Assembly: GCA_009767595.1 (NCBI GenBank)
Contig: VSDK01015421.1
Span: forward strand, 396,341 to 460,340
DNA: 64,000 nucleotides
Reading direction: 5' to 3'
Origin: Symbiodinium kawagutii
Lineage: Eukaryota; Sar; Dinophyceae; Suessiales; Symbiodiniaceae
Each line of letters begins with the position of its first letter. Position 1 is the first letter of the stretch. Positions 45,190 to 55,747 of the stretch are shown here, piece after piece. Below the pieces are notes generated by a model. It saw only the letters and a list, made by a program, of their open reading frames with translations, searched no databases and was not told the DNA's origin. The position numbers and the translations under genes were made by a program.

Positions 45190-45286
45190 ACCTAGGAGGT
45201 TTGTTGATTGTGGCAATCGTGGGTGCTTGGCAACAGAGCTTTCCATCCACGAATCGCAGGGATTGGAAATGGAAGCAACCCACTAA
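45190..45286 (+). CDS. Weak candidate exon
   Basis: Frame PRRFVDCGNRGCLATELSIH ESQGLEMEATH then TAA. Moderately protein-like, splice sites unclear. Confidence 0.35.
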
Positions 45287-45663
45287 GCGACTCAAGTAGG
45301 GAGGTTACAAATATATAGAAAGATAACTCCTTTGCAACTACCTTTGCTTGGTCCTTATGAATCCTATGCCTCACACACCAGGATGCCCAACAAAGCTGAA
45401 CAGACAGCGTCGCGCACTGATCAACCACAACTTCGCCTCCTCGGCACTCCTCCATGATGCATGATCATTGATGATGGTAGGCCATGACTTGGATGACCAG
45501 GTATCCCAGTTGCAACCAGGGCAAAGTAATCGTCCTAAACCGCTGTGGTCTCCTTAACCACCAATAAACAATGATATCTTCCATCCCCAAGCATCATTAA
45601 ACATCACTCGGCCATTGTCAGTGACCATTGATCAGCCAATGATAGCGATTATTCACCATTATT

Positions 45664-47426
45664 TGATTGTCATTCAACCATCATCTAACCATCATTCAAC
45701 CATTATCTAAGCATCATTCAACCATCATCTTACCATCATCTAACCATCATTTAACCATCATTTTACCATTATCATACCATCATCTAACCATCATTCAACC
45801 ATCACCTTACCATCATTTTACCATCATTTTACCATCATTTTACCATCATTTTACCATCATTTTACCATCATCTAACCATCATCTAACCATCATTCAACCA
45901 TCACCTTACCATCATTTGACCATCATTTTACCATCATCTTACCATCATCTAACCATCATCTAACCATCATTCAACCATCACCTTACCATCATTTGACCAT
46001 CATTTTACCATCATCTTACCATCATCTAACCATCATCTAACCATCATTCAACCATCACCTTACCATCATTTTACCATCATCTTACCATCATCTTACCATC
46101 ATCTAACCATCATTTACCATCATTTGACCATCATTTTACCATCATCTTACCATCATCTAACCATCATCTAACCATCATTCAACCATCACCTTACCATCAT
46201 TTGACCATCATCTTACCATCATCTAACCATCATCTAACCATCATTCAACCATCACCTTACCATCATTTGACCATCATTTTACCATCATTTTACCATCATC
46301 TTACCATCATCTAACCATCATCAACCATCATTTAACCATCATCTAACCATCATTCAACCATCACCTTACCATCATTTGACCATCATTTAACCATCATTTT
46401 ACCATTATCATACCATCATCTAACCATCATCTAACCATCATTCAACCATCACCTTACCATCATTTGACCATCATTTGACCATCATTTTACCATCATCTAA
46501 GCATCATCTAACCATCATTCAACCATCACCTTACCATCATTTGACCATCATTTTACCATCATCTTACCATCATCTAACCATCATTCAACCATCATTCAAC
46601 CATCACCTTACCATCATTTGACCATCATTTTACCATTATCATACCATCATCTAACCATCATCTAACCATCATCTAACCATCATTCAACCATCACCTTACC
46701 ATCATTTGACCATCATCTTACCATCATCTAACCATCATTCAACCATCACCTTACCATCATTTGACCATTATCATACCATCATCTTACCATCATCTAACCA
46801 TCATTCAACCATCACCTTACCATCATTTGACCATTATTCAACCATCACCTTACCATCATTTTACCATCATCTTACCATCATCTTACCATCATCTAACCAT
46901 CATTTACCATCATTTGACCATCATTTTACCATCATTTTACCATCATCTAACCATCATCTAACCATCATTCAACCATCACCTTACCATCATTTGACCATCA
47001 TTTTACCATCATTTTACCATCATCTTACCATTATCATACCATCATCTAACCACCATTCAACCATCACCTTACCATCATTTTACCATCATCTTACCATCAT
47101 CTAACCATCATCTAACCATCATTCAACCATCACCTTACCATCATTTGACCATCATTTTACCATCATCTAACCATCATCTAACCATCATCTAACCATCATT
47201 CAACCATCACCTTACCATCATTTGACCATCATTTTACCATCATCTAACCATCATCTAACCATCATTCAACCATCACCTTACCATCATTTTACCATTATCA
47301 TACCATCATCTTACCATCATCTAACCATCATTCAACCATCACCTTACCATCATTTGACCATCATCTTACCATCATCTTACCATCATCTAACCATCATTGA
47401 ACCATCACCTTACCATCATTTGACCA
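45664..47426 (-). repeat. 11-bp minisatellite, about 160 copies
   Basis: Unit ACCATCAYYTN (accatcatcta, accatcattca, accatcacctt, accatcatttg, accatcatttt, accatcatctt), on the other strand TAGATGATGGT. Variant units follow a recurring order, with the 'attcaaccatcacctt' pair returning at 77 or 99 bases. A few 10-bp units shift register. Because 11 is not a multiple of 3, all frames show the same 11-residue pattern, which explains the ORFs here. Confidence 0.97.
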
Positions 47427-47452
47427 TTACACGCACCGCCTGAATCCCACAG

Positions 47453-47567
47453 ATCTGTGGTCTACTCATTTGCGCCTTCCGCTCAGTTTGGTGACTTCGA
47501 AGTCAAGACTTCCGGCCTCGAGACCTTGTTGACCGGCAGATTGGCAGCAGGCCGGCGGGAGCGCTGA
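47453..47567 (+). CDS. Candidate exon just after the minisatellite
   Basis: Acceptor CCCACAG, frame SVVYSFAPSAQFGDFEVKTS GLETLLTGRLAAGRRER then TGA. Only 26 bases from the array. Strong texture; it may end before the stop. Possibly part of the PARP-like gene. Confidence 0.6.
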
Positions 47568-48568
47568 AGCTTTCCTCAAGGGGAGCAGCAGCAGCGAGTG
47601 GTGCAGGGTGAGTGGTGCAGTTCTCCCAGTGGTTGATGACTAGTTACCATGAGCCCCCAAAACCATTGTTTTTATAGGTTATAACCCATATTTTGGAGGG
47701 AAAAACCCTACCTTTTTTAAGGTTTGGGGGGCTCATGGTAGGAAGTACCCAGAAGATACCTTCAAGTATAAGCTCAGCATGTAGGATTACAGCTCCAGGA
47801 GGGATACCTGACAGGGATGGAGGGAGAGGATTACATGGGCATAATCCATACCTGACGGGGAACCGGGGTCCAGCCGTTGATAAGCCAAGAAAAACCGCAG
47901 AGGTGCACCAAGTGGAAACCACAAAAGCAGTGTAAATGTGTGGCGTTTTTTGTTTTTAATGTGGCTCTTCCATTGCGTAGCTTCCCAGCATGCCCCCAAC
48001 ATTTGTCATTTCGCCAGTAGAAATTGGTGCCTTGAGTCACGGACATGAGCATGTGACTATGCGATCGCTGAAAATGCTTGGACCAAATTACATGACCAAA
48101 TTCGAGATGTCGTCAGCGTAGCTGTCAATTTGCATCGCTAAACCACCTCCAACCATTTTCACAATCGCTTATTGGCCATGCAGCTATACTGATATCAGCC
48201 GGCAGTAAAGGGGGTCTCTTTCGATAGCAGGGTTGGTTTTGGATTGTTAGTGAACCTTGGCTGGATGACATTGACCACAAGTTGGCATCAATAGTGGGCT
48301 CATTTATCATTTCGTTGACCCCGCATTGCATGAGTGATCAGTAGATGCAGTAGGTGGCAAGTCCCGCATTCCTGATATGGATTTGCCTTGGCGAGTTTTG
48401 GAGCATGATTCGATTCCGCTGGAGAAATGGTGGTCAAGCCGCATCAACTTGCCATGTGCAGCTCCTCTCTGCCCAGATGTTGTGGCACCCTCCAAGTTCT
48501 TGGTGGTTTCTCAGGACAAGTTGCCATTTTAGGAGCCTTTTTGGGGGTATAGCACTCTGCCAAGCATG
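47568..48568. other. Sequence between PARP-like exon and nested gene
   Basis: No supported exon. An inverted pair 'gagcccccaaaacc' (47650) and 'ggtttggggggctcatgg' (47721) marks one more small inverted-repeat element, about 47647-47740. Confidence 0.45.
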
Positions 48569-48584
48569 GTCATTTTGGCCCAAA
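48569..48584 (+). promoter_or_regulatory. Possible relict spliced leader
   Basis: GTCATTTTGGCCCAAA matches 13 of 16 bases of GCCATTTTGGCTCAAG, the 3' part of DinoSL, with three transitions. It lies 54 bases before the ATG at 48639 of an intronless gene. 'cattttg' also occurs elsewhere by chance, so this is suggestive only. Confidence 0.35.
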
Positions 48585-48638
48585 TTCGAGTTGAGATTCC
48601 TGGAGTATGTTCATGTGTTGAGTGGAATTGCTTTTAAA

Positions 48639-49964
48639 ATGATCCTAGTCAACGTGACTTTGCCGAGTGGTCGGAGTGAAACCCTTTCACTTCCACAGTC
48701 CTCTACTGAAATGGACTTGAAGATTCTTGCACAGCAGATTTTTGGACGAAAGTTTCTGAAACTAATTGCAGCAGACGGTCATCTCATGGCTGATCCTGAG
48801 AAGACCCTGCAAGCTACAGGGCTGAAAGATGGAGACCATGTTGATGTCACCGCTGTGCTGCTGTCACAGAAGGTGGCATCAACAAGCCGTGCTTTTGCAC
48901 TTTGGGGCCAGGGGAGCGACGGAGTGATAGCATGGGGCAATCCAGACTACGGCGGCGACAGCTCTCGAGTCCAAGATCAGCTCCGGAATGTGCAGCACAT
49001 TCAAGCCTCGTTCCGGGCATTTGCTGCCATACTTGCGGACGGGTCGGTTGTGACCTGGGGTGCTCCAGGTTATGGCGGCGACAGCTCTGAAGTCCAAGAT
49101 CAGCTCCGGAATGTGCAGCACATTCAAGCCTCGTTCCGGGCATTTGCTGCCGTCCTTGCAGACGGGTCCGTTGTTACTTGGGGCCATCCGGATTCTGGCG
49201 GCGACAGCTCTCAAGTCCAAGATCATCTCCGGAGTGTGCAGCACATTCAAGCCACTAACCATGCACTTGCCGCCGTACTTGCAGACGGGTCGGTTGTGAC
49301 CTGGGGTGCTCCAGGTTATGGCGGCGACAGCTCTGAAGTCCAAGATCAGCTCCGGAATGTGCAGCACATTGAAGCCTCGTTCCGGGCATTTGCTGCCGTC
49401 CTTGCAGACGGGTCCGTTGTTACTTGGGGCCATCCAGATTCTGGCGGCGACAGCTCTCAAGTCCAAGATCAGCTCCGGAGTGTGCAGCAGATTCAAGCCA
49501 CTAACCGTGCATTTGCCGCCATACTTGCAGACGGGTCGGTTGTTACTTGGGGCCATCCAGATTCTGGCGGCGACAGCTCTCAAGTCCAAGATCAGCTCCG
49601 GAGTGTGCAGCACATTCAAGCCTCGTTCCGGGCATTTGCTGCCGTCCTTGTAGACGGGTCCGTTGTTACTTGGGGCCATCCAGATTCTGGCGGCGACAGC
49701 TCTCAAGTCCAAGATCAGCTCCGGAATGTGCAGCAGATTCAAGCCTCGTGGGGGGCATTTGCTGCCGTCCTTGCAGACGGTTCGGTTGTTACTTGGGGCC
49801 ATCCAAATTCTGGCGGCGACAGCTCTCAAGTCCAAGATCATCTCCGGAATGTGGAGCAGATTCAAGCCACTGACCATGCATTTGCTGCCATACTTGCGGA
49901 CGGGTCGGTTGTGACCTGGGGTGCTCCAGATTATGGCGGTGACAGCTCTGAAGTCCAAGATTAG
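48639..49964 (+). CDS. Ubiquitin-like domain plus RCC1-type repeat protein, intronless
   Basis: A 441-residue protein. Residues 1-75 form a ubiquitin-like domain (MILVNVTLPSGRSETLSLPQ ... 'GLKDGDHVDVT'). From about residue 90 come eight full 41-residue repeats and part of a ninth, pattern GSVVTWGxPxxGGDSSxVQD then QLRxVQxIxA and AFAAVLADG. These resemble the RCC1/HERC beta-propeller repeat but are shorter than the usual 51-68 residues. Likely a protein-interaction module; partner unknown. The frame is open from 48354 without an upstream ATG that suits the domain, so 48639 is chosen. The stop is a CAG-to-TAG change inside repeat nine, and decayed repeat sequence follows it. It sits between exons of the PARP-like gene on the same strand. 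Confidence 0.85.
   Translation: MILVNVTLPSGRSETLSLPQSSTEMDLKILAQQIFGRKFLKLIAADGHLMADPEKTLQATGLKDGDHVDVTAVLLSQKVASTSRAFALWGQGSDGVIAWGNPDYGGDSSRVQDQLRNVQHIQASFRAFAAILADGSVVTWGAPGYGGDSSEVQDQLRNVQHIQASFRAFAAVLADGSVVTWGHPDSGGDSSQVQDHLRSVQHIQATNHALAAVLADGSVVTWGAPGYGGDSSEVQDQLRNVQHIEASFRAFAAVLADGSVVTWGHPDSGGDSSQVQDQLRSVQQIQATNRAFAAILADGSVVTWGHPDSGGDSSQVQDQLRSVQHIQASFRAFAAVLVDGSVVTWGHPDSGGDSSQVQDQLRNVQQIQASWGAFAAVLADGSVVTWGHPNSGGDSSQVQDHLRNVEQIQATDHAFAAILADGSVVTWGAPDYGGDSSEVQD
48930..49961 (+). repeat. 123-bp coding tandem repeat
   Basis: Eight full 123-bp units plus part of a ninth. The identical GGCCATCCAGATTCTGGCGG piece falls at 123-base steps at 49428, 49551 and 49674. Two unit types, HPDSGG and APxYGG, alternate at first and then HPDSGG dominates. 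Confidence 0.9.
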
Positions 49965-50060
49965 CTCCGAAATGTGAAATGTGCGGCATGTTTAAGCCAC
50001 CAGAGACAGTGCATTTGCTTTGATCTTGGCAGATGTGCCAGGCCAGTTCACCTTCGAGTG
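49965..50060 (+). pseudogene. Decayed continuation of the RCC1-type array
   Basis: After the stop the sequence still follows a repeat unit (CTCCGAAATGTG..., then 'gcatgtttaagccaccagagacagtgcatttgctttgatcttggcagatg') but with insertions and shifted frames. The protein was probably longer once. Confidence 0.65.
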
Positions 50061-50340
50061 GTCGGTCAGTCTCCAAGCTCAAAACTAGATGGCAAACGTG
50101 CAGCAAAAAATATGCCGGGCCACATTCAGTCTAGAACGGAGCAGCAGGGTTAGCTTTGACCGGTGAAGTTTCAACGAATGCCGACATATTTAAGGAACAA
50201 ATTATCCAACAACATTCAACGACCAGAAGTGTAGCTGAACTCTTGGGGATGGCGGTGCAGAGAGAGAGATTCAACAACCAGAAGTTTGTTGATTGGCTGA
50301 GGAGTGATTGGATGCTGGAAAGTGATCATCCAACCACCAG

Positions 50341-50428
50341 CAGGCTGACAGACCACCCCCGACGGCCAGGTCAGCACTACCTGTACCATGGAACCAACCC
50401 ATCTTCCGTGTTTGGGCTGCAACGAAGG
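50341..50428 (+). CDS. PARP catalytic domain exon, HYLYHGT motif
   Basis: Acceptor ACCACCAG, frame RLTDHPRRPGQHYLYHGTNP SSVFGLQRR. The HYLYHGT motif is the NAD-binding H-G-T/S signature of PARP-type ADP-ribosyltransferases, with the conserved histidine and glycine present. PARPs transfer ADP-ribose from NAD+ to targets, in the nucleus or cytoplasm. The exon seems to end near CGAAGG before a GA or GG dinucleotide, so the donor is non-standard or misplaced by a base or two. Confidence 0.85.
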
Positions 50429-52206
50429 GAGGAGCCCAAGTCGCCAGTTGCAGGTGATGGTGCTGCCGGGCCCAGTAGTTGATTGAGAGCTCACATGGAA
50501 TGATTTCATCATTAACCACCTCAGACTTAAGATACTTGATATTAATTTATGTATGTGTTTGCGTGCTTTTTTGTTCTTCATGTATCGATTTATTTTTGTT
50601 ATGCCCTTCTTTACCCTTATGTGTTTGAATATGTTTGAATTATTTGTTTAAATGTATACAATTTCAACCCAGATGACTCACATGATACTGACGTGAGTAA
50701 TTAGCATCTTAACCCTGACTGAGGGAGTTGCATGGGGTATGGCCCAGACCTGGTAAGCTCAAAGGACGTGGGAACCTTGAGAGGACACATAGAATGACTT
50801 AATCATTTACAACTTATGATGATGTTTGATTTGCTGGTACTTATGTGAACAGCATTTTAACTCTGACTCAGGAAGTATATCAGGGAGTATTGGGTATTGC
50901 TAGGTGGAGTAGTCATCAGCAAAGTTGTTTTGTTTATTTCAAGTGGGCTGAGTATGGCTGAGTTGTTACTTGCATGCTTGACGAAGTTTTTGCCTGTACG
51001 AATCCTGCGCGCATGTAAACACATGTGTGCATATGCATTTGCATCATAGATCCCTTGTATCTAATTATCACTTATCACCCATCATTAAATCATCCCAGCA
51101 CCATACGCTTATATGGTGTACATGTACCATTCAAATCAATTTGCAAATGCTTTTGAACCGTCCAAGTTTGTATAAGTATGTGCATGTACGTTTTTCTTGG
51201 TGGTACTTTTGCACATGGTATGATTTCACTCAAGCCCACGAGGGTGCACCATCCAAATACCGGTTGTTGGATGGTCACTTAGCAATCGAGTAACTCATGA
51301 AAGCTTAACGACTTTCCAAGACCTCATTTCGCAAGGACGCGTCGTGAATCGTGAGTAGTTCATCACGATAGTCAGAACGCAACCAACCCTGGATGATCAC
51401 AGCATGGCGGTGAGGCCATGAGCATCTTGAAGACAGGCTTTGTTCTGGACCATGCTGGCAGCCGCTCGCAGTTGTGAAGGGGGAGGTTTTTGGAGCTACC
51501 ATGCTACCACAGGACACGCGTCCCGTGATCGCCTGTTGTGATGTGTCTTGAAGGTCCCTGGGGGCAATTTTTGGCAGGGTATGCCTGGTAGAACAGAGAG
51601 ACCCAAAACTTTGGCCCACACACAGATTCTGCCCAACCGGCTGGTGATCTACCATCAACCAGGGATCACTACGGAACTCCCATTAGTTTTCCCATGATTT
51701 CTTCGTGCACTGCTTTGTCTACGAATCAAAGAGCCACTCAGCAAAGGCAGCAAGACAGGGATATAGATTAATCTATATATATATATGACATGATATGGTC
51801 CATTTTTAAACCGAGATGGAGAGCCATTTGAACAAGCGACATAAATCATGACGCGGCCATTGATTTGTTTGTTGGTCCGGAATCTTGAGTTTTGAGTCAT
51901 AGTCAATTTGTTTTTCTCCACGTTAATGACAGTACACCGGTTCATATTTAGCCAATGATTAAAGACAGCAGTTTGATTTCGAAGCGGTCCCTGAGTAATT
52001 CCGCAAATGACTGCTTGAAGGGAAACCCAACAGGACCCCCAGTGCCAGCCAGCACTTTAGCAGTCGCTTTTTCCAACCATCAAACAACTTCAGGCAAAAA
52101 TGTGGGCGAGAGAGACCACTTGTGAGAAATCATGTTTGAGGTCCCTGTGAAAACCACCCCGTGGTGTTTGTAATTTTTATCTATATAGCCATTTCTCATT
52201 GTACAG
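50429..52206. other. PARP-like gene intron
   Basis: AT-rich, no + exon with splice sites. Contains the minus-strand ORF at 51305-51658, listed separately, and a (TA)n run near 51770. Confidence 0.5.
51305..51658 (-). CDS. Minus-strand ORF inside a PARP intron
   Basis: 117 codons with natural C-terminal texture (VIIQGWLRSDYRDELLTIHD ASLRNEVLESR). No + frame competes well. Could be a nested gene fragment or chance. Not recognised. Confidence 0.35.
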   Translation of the reverse strand: MMVDHQPVGQNLCVGQSFGSLCSTRHTLPKIAPRDLQDTSQQAITGRVSCGSMVAPKTSPFTTASGCQHGPEQSLSSRCSWPHRHAVIIQGWLRSDYRDELLTIHDASLRNEVLESR

Positions 52207-52253
52207 GCCTGCGTTCTCACTCAGGCGCCACCGGAACCATGTTCGGTGCTGGT
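52207..52253 (+). CDS. PARP catalytic domain exon, GTMFG motif
   Basis: After GTACAG the frame reads LRSHSGATGTMFGAG. This fits the conserved PARP segment ...GTMFGxG just before the Tyr-Phe/Met-Ala-Glu strand. It ends at GGT followed by GCTGGC, a GC donor of the kind common in dinoflagellates. The frame then continues without gap at 52888. Confidence 0.8.
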
Positions 52254-52887
52254 GCTGGCTCCTCAGAGGGGTGAGCTTTAGCCACTCCTGGTCGACCTGG
52301 CACAGGGGTAATGAATGATGGGTACTAGGTTAATAGCCATGATGGATCAGCCCTAGAAGGATCATTGTGGGTGCTAGGGCTAATGATTGATGGATCATGA
52401 TGGCTTTCTGTGGTTTAGATGCAGGATTGTTTCGTTTCAGCCCTAGGGAAGAGATTTACATTTAGATCGGCATGCCCGACAGGTTGCCGAGTGCATGTGC
52501 CATAAGATTTTGTTTAGCATGATCGCCGCACCCTGAAACTTTTTGGCCCGTACTAGTGGAAAGTAATGATTGATAATCATGATAAACATGTTTGACAATT
52601 CTGCTGGACAACATTGATATTTCAGTCGTTGACTTGACATAATCATTTCTTATCATTTCTTATCAACCCTTCTTATCAACCATGATTTGTATCCAACGTA
52701 ATTTGAAAAAATAAAAGCAACCATTGTTGAGCAATCCTAGGTGATAGGTATCAACCATTCTCAACAATGGTAGATAACAATCATGGATCATGGTGTATAA
52801 CCATTGTCGACCAATGATAGTTTGTCATTCTCAATGATGGCAATGGTAACCAGTCGCAATCCTTGCGCCTCCCTTGAGCCAGCTGAG

Positions 52888-52980
52888 ATCTACATGGCTG
52901 AGTGCAGTTCCAAGTCCGACGAGTACGGCCGGGACGACGGAGGCAACACCTACCCGTCCCTGCATGCCATGCTGGTGTGC
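52888..52980 (+). CDS. PARP catalytic domain exon, SKSDEY motif
   Basis: 31 codons in phase 0-0 after AGCTGAG: IYMAECSSKSDEYGRDDGGN TYPSLHAMLVC. Matches the PARP 'YFAE..SKSDEY...' core; the tyrosine and serine that contact nicotinamide are present. Next bases are GCGACA, again a GC donor. With the exon at 52207 it gives ...GTMFGAG-IYMAEC..., exactly the expected join. Confidence 0.85.
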
Positions 52981-53037
52981 GCGACACTCAGAAGCTGGCC
53001 ACTTGAGATGTTTTGGTGGCTGATGGTTGGGTGAATT

Positions 53038-53093
53038 GACGGGCCTATACTTCACTAATCTGAAGGAAACTAACAGCTTGACCTCCCAGAGGA
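53038..53093 (+). CDS. Candidate PARP exon following the SKSDEY exon
   Basis: Frame TGLYFTNLKETNSLTSQ fits the '..YYTDELET..' position of PARPs after the conserved VC(R) strand, but no clear acceptor is seen. Partly similar to the duplicated segments at 53155 and 53811. Confidence 0.35.
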
Positions 53094-53130
53094 TGATGGT
53101 CTTGGTGCTTGTGCTCATCAGTTTTTCTTA

Positions 53131-53649
53131 CTGATTGTTGCATGGTTGGTGGATTGACCCCAGCAATTCTTGGAAGCTAACACGTCTAACAGCTTGACCG
53201 CAAGGGTGTCCCCAGTGCAGAAACTTATAGTTCGACACCTGTTACCCTACATGATTGTTGAACCATTCCATGCCATTTCTTCCCGCAAAATAATGAACAC
53301 ATAATCATTACATAACATTATACATCATTTAATTGAATTACGTGATCATTTTCAGCCATCATGATCAATCTTGATCGTTTTGGCGAACCATGATTAGCCA
53401 TTACTAAGCATGATATCCTGCTTTATGACCATGGCACAGCAAAAGCTAAGCCGAGGAAGAGTTCTGATGTGTCAGTCGCGACCACCTTGGCCATTTTAAT
53501 TGGATGGAAAATCCACTGTGATGGTAGAGGAGCCACCCTTTGTCAGACGGTGATTTTGCAGTCACTTCTGATTACTGGTGGACAGCAATGATTTGAAGAT
53601 TGTGATATTCCAGGAAAACACAAGTGTACATATCCCAACAGTTTGTGGC
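53131..53649 (+). repeat. Direct duplication, copy 1
   Basis: From CTGATTGTTGCATGGTTGGT to near CATATCCCAACAGTTTGTG. Matches 53787-54350 at high identity, with small insertions and deletions. Contains a frame (SLTARVSPVQKLIVRHLLPY) that differs from copy 2 by one extra A. Confidence 0.85.
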
Positions 53650-53786
53650 TCTGGATCGGTGCTTTGTTTGCCGCTGCTCTGCCGCTGCTCATGCTTGTCT
53701 CCCTAAAACACAAGTTTATGGTACACACCCTGGAAATCTTTGTGCGCAATGCACCCGCTATCTGGGGTCTATGCTTGTGTAATCCA

Positions 53787-54350
53787 CTGATTGTTGCATG
53801 GTTGGTGAATTGACCCCAGCAATTCCTGGAAGCCAACACGTCCAACAGCTTGACCGCAAGGGTGTCCCCGTGCAGAAACTGATCGTTCGACACCTATTAC
53901 CCTACTTAATGAACCATCACATACCATTACTGTCCGCTAACAATTACCCTACATAATTAACCATTACATACCATTACCTCCCGCTAACAATTTAATCACG
54001 TGAACATGTTCAGCCATCATTGTCAATCTTGATTGTTTTGGCGAACCATAATTAGCCATTACTAAGCATGATATCCTGCCTTATGACCATGGCACAGCAA
54101 AAGCTAAGCTGAGGAAGAGTTCCGATGTGTCAGTCGCGACCACCTTGGCCATTTCAATTGGATGGAAAATCTACTGTAATGCTAGAGGACGTTGTCAGAC
54201 GGTGATTTTGCAGTCACTTCTGATTACTGGTGGACAGCAATGATTTGAAGATTGTGATATTCCATTGCTATCCCAAATGCTGTTTTTTGGTAAACACAAG
54301 TTTACATATCCAAAAAAAAACATATCCCAACCGTTTGTGTTTTTTTTGGG
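53787..54350 (+). repeat. Direct duplication, copy 2
   Basis: Offset 656 bases at the left end. Here one frame reads QQLDRKGVPVQKLIVRHLLP Y through the same bases. Near its right end it has added TTGCTATCCCAAATGCTG and a poly-A tract. Confidence 0.85.
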
Positions 54351-55120
54351 TGCTTGTAAAGCTACCTGTAAATGGTGGATTTTCTATTTCCAGGTTGCTT
54401 TACCAGGTTGTAATCACATCTAGTCACCCTCAACCAAGGCAAATGCTTCGTCGGCACACCCTTCGTGACGGACACGTCTGGGGATCACGCAACGGCCCCA
54501 GCTTCAACTGTCAGTGGTGTGCCCCCATGACAAGTGCCTGCCTTACTAAAATGAGCCCGAAGGTGGTTGGAAGGGATCCAAGGAGTCAGGGGCATCCAGT
54601 TCTCCACCCTTTGAAGGGCAGCCAGTTGGAGCTACAAGGAGTGTTGAGATGGTCGATGATTCCCTTCTGATCGGGTATTTGCTTAATTACCATACTGCTG
54701 TTATGACTGGATTTCCTGATCAAAGCGTGATTTGGTTGCTGAATGTTGCTGATTAAGTGGCACTACCATTCACGTGGACACACCAGTGACACTTCCCAGC
54801 CATTCGCCCCAAGTCATTGGCCGTACCCCTTGTGGTATTCCGTGGGCCTCCAAAATGAACTACGCCTTGTGATGCCATGCTACCATACAGATAGCTTACC
54901 GGGCTGAATCCCAGAGAACACATTCACTAGCTGCTTTTGGAACTGTTGTTGGTGAATTGTGGTATTGTTTTAATTTCTGACCTGATTCCATTGTTACTCA
55001 CAAGTTATTGTATTATTTCTGACCTGAGTCAGCCTGAGTCTGTGGGATTAAGACTGTTCCTCATCCAGTAGCCCGTTGTTAGGATGTCCCAGGGCTCAGC
55101 GACGATGTCCCAGGTCGCAG
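54351..55120. other. PARP-like gene intron
   Basis: Holds a degenerate family-4 copy near 54561-54641 ('ggagctacaagg') and no supported exon. Confidence 0.45.
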
Positions 55121-55170
55121 AAGCCAAAGAAGGATCTTTCCATTGCATTTGCGGCGACCGAGAATCAAAG
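55121..55170 (+). CDS. PARP catalytic domain exon, GDRE motif
   Basis: After GTCGCAG the frame reads AKEGSFHCICGDRESK. This fits the PARP 'xxxSVLGDREK' stretch before the last strands. It ends AAG followed by GCAGGG, a third GC donor, on a whole codon, and the next exon at 55748 starts in phase 0. Confidence 0.75.
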
Positions 55171-55747
55171 GCAGGGCGCTGCGCGGCGCTGGCGCAGCGG
55201 CGGCCATGACTCACTGGGAGGACATGGGATGACTTTGTTTTTTTTTCCGTCCCATGTTTTTCCTTGGCTGTTCAGTTTGCATTTGATTGTCACTGTGTTT
55301 TTCAGTTTCCCAATACTTTTTTCAGTTCTTGTAGTTCTTAAGGCCATTATTGTCCTCTTCTTATTTCCTTCTCCGTGATTTGTTTATCTCTCTTGTTAAG
55401 TTGATTTCTCCGTCTCTCCATTGATATGGTTCCATCAGGCTTTACCATTCGGTTCCCCTGTATCCCTTGATGCTCACATCCATAGAAATCACCAGCATCA
55501 ATCCAACTGCAGGGATGTTCACTACCAAGTGTTGGTGATGTTTGGTATTGACCCCGGCTACTTGTATGCCAACATAATGCCAATGATGCCCGTTGGCCAG
55601 GTGTACTTCACAAGGGACCTTGGCCACTTATGCCAAGCTTTTACCCAGGTTTCCTATGGTTTTCTGGTGGCTTCAGTGACACATGATCGCCACTGGCGGC
55701 ACACGGGTGAGGGCCTTGCCACAACTCCAAAGTTGCGCACCGTGCAG

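Noticed and set aside
45664-47426. CRISPR-like array or protein genes in the repeat block
   Set aside because: The unit is 11 bp with no spacers, and the ORFs are the frame products of an 11-bp tandem repeat.
48879-49958. 359-codon minus-strand ORF
   Set aside because: Exact shadow of the RCC1-type repeats; the + frame has the domain pattern.
55421-55747. Upstream part of the PARP C-terminal ORF, including GQVYFTRDLGHLCQAF
   Set aside because: Resembles a PARP strand but lies after the GDRE exon, so the order is wrong; treated as intron.
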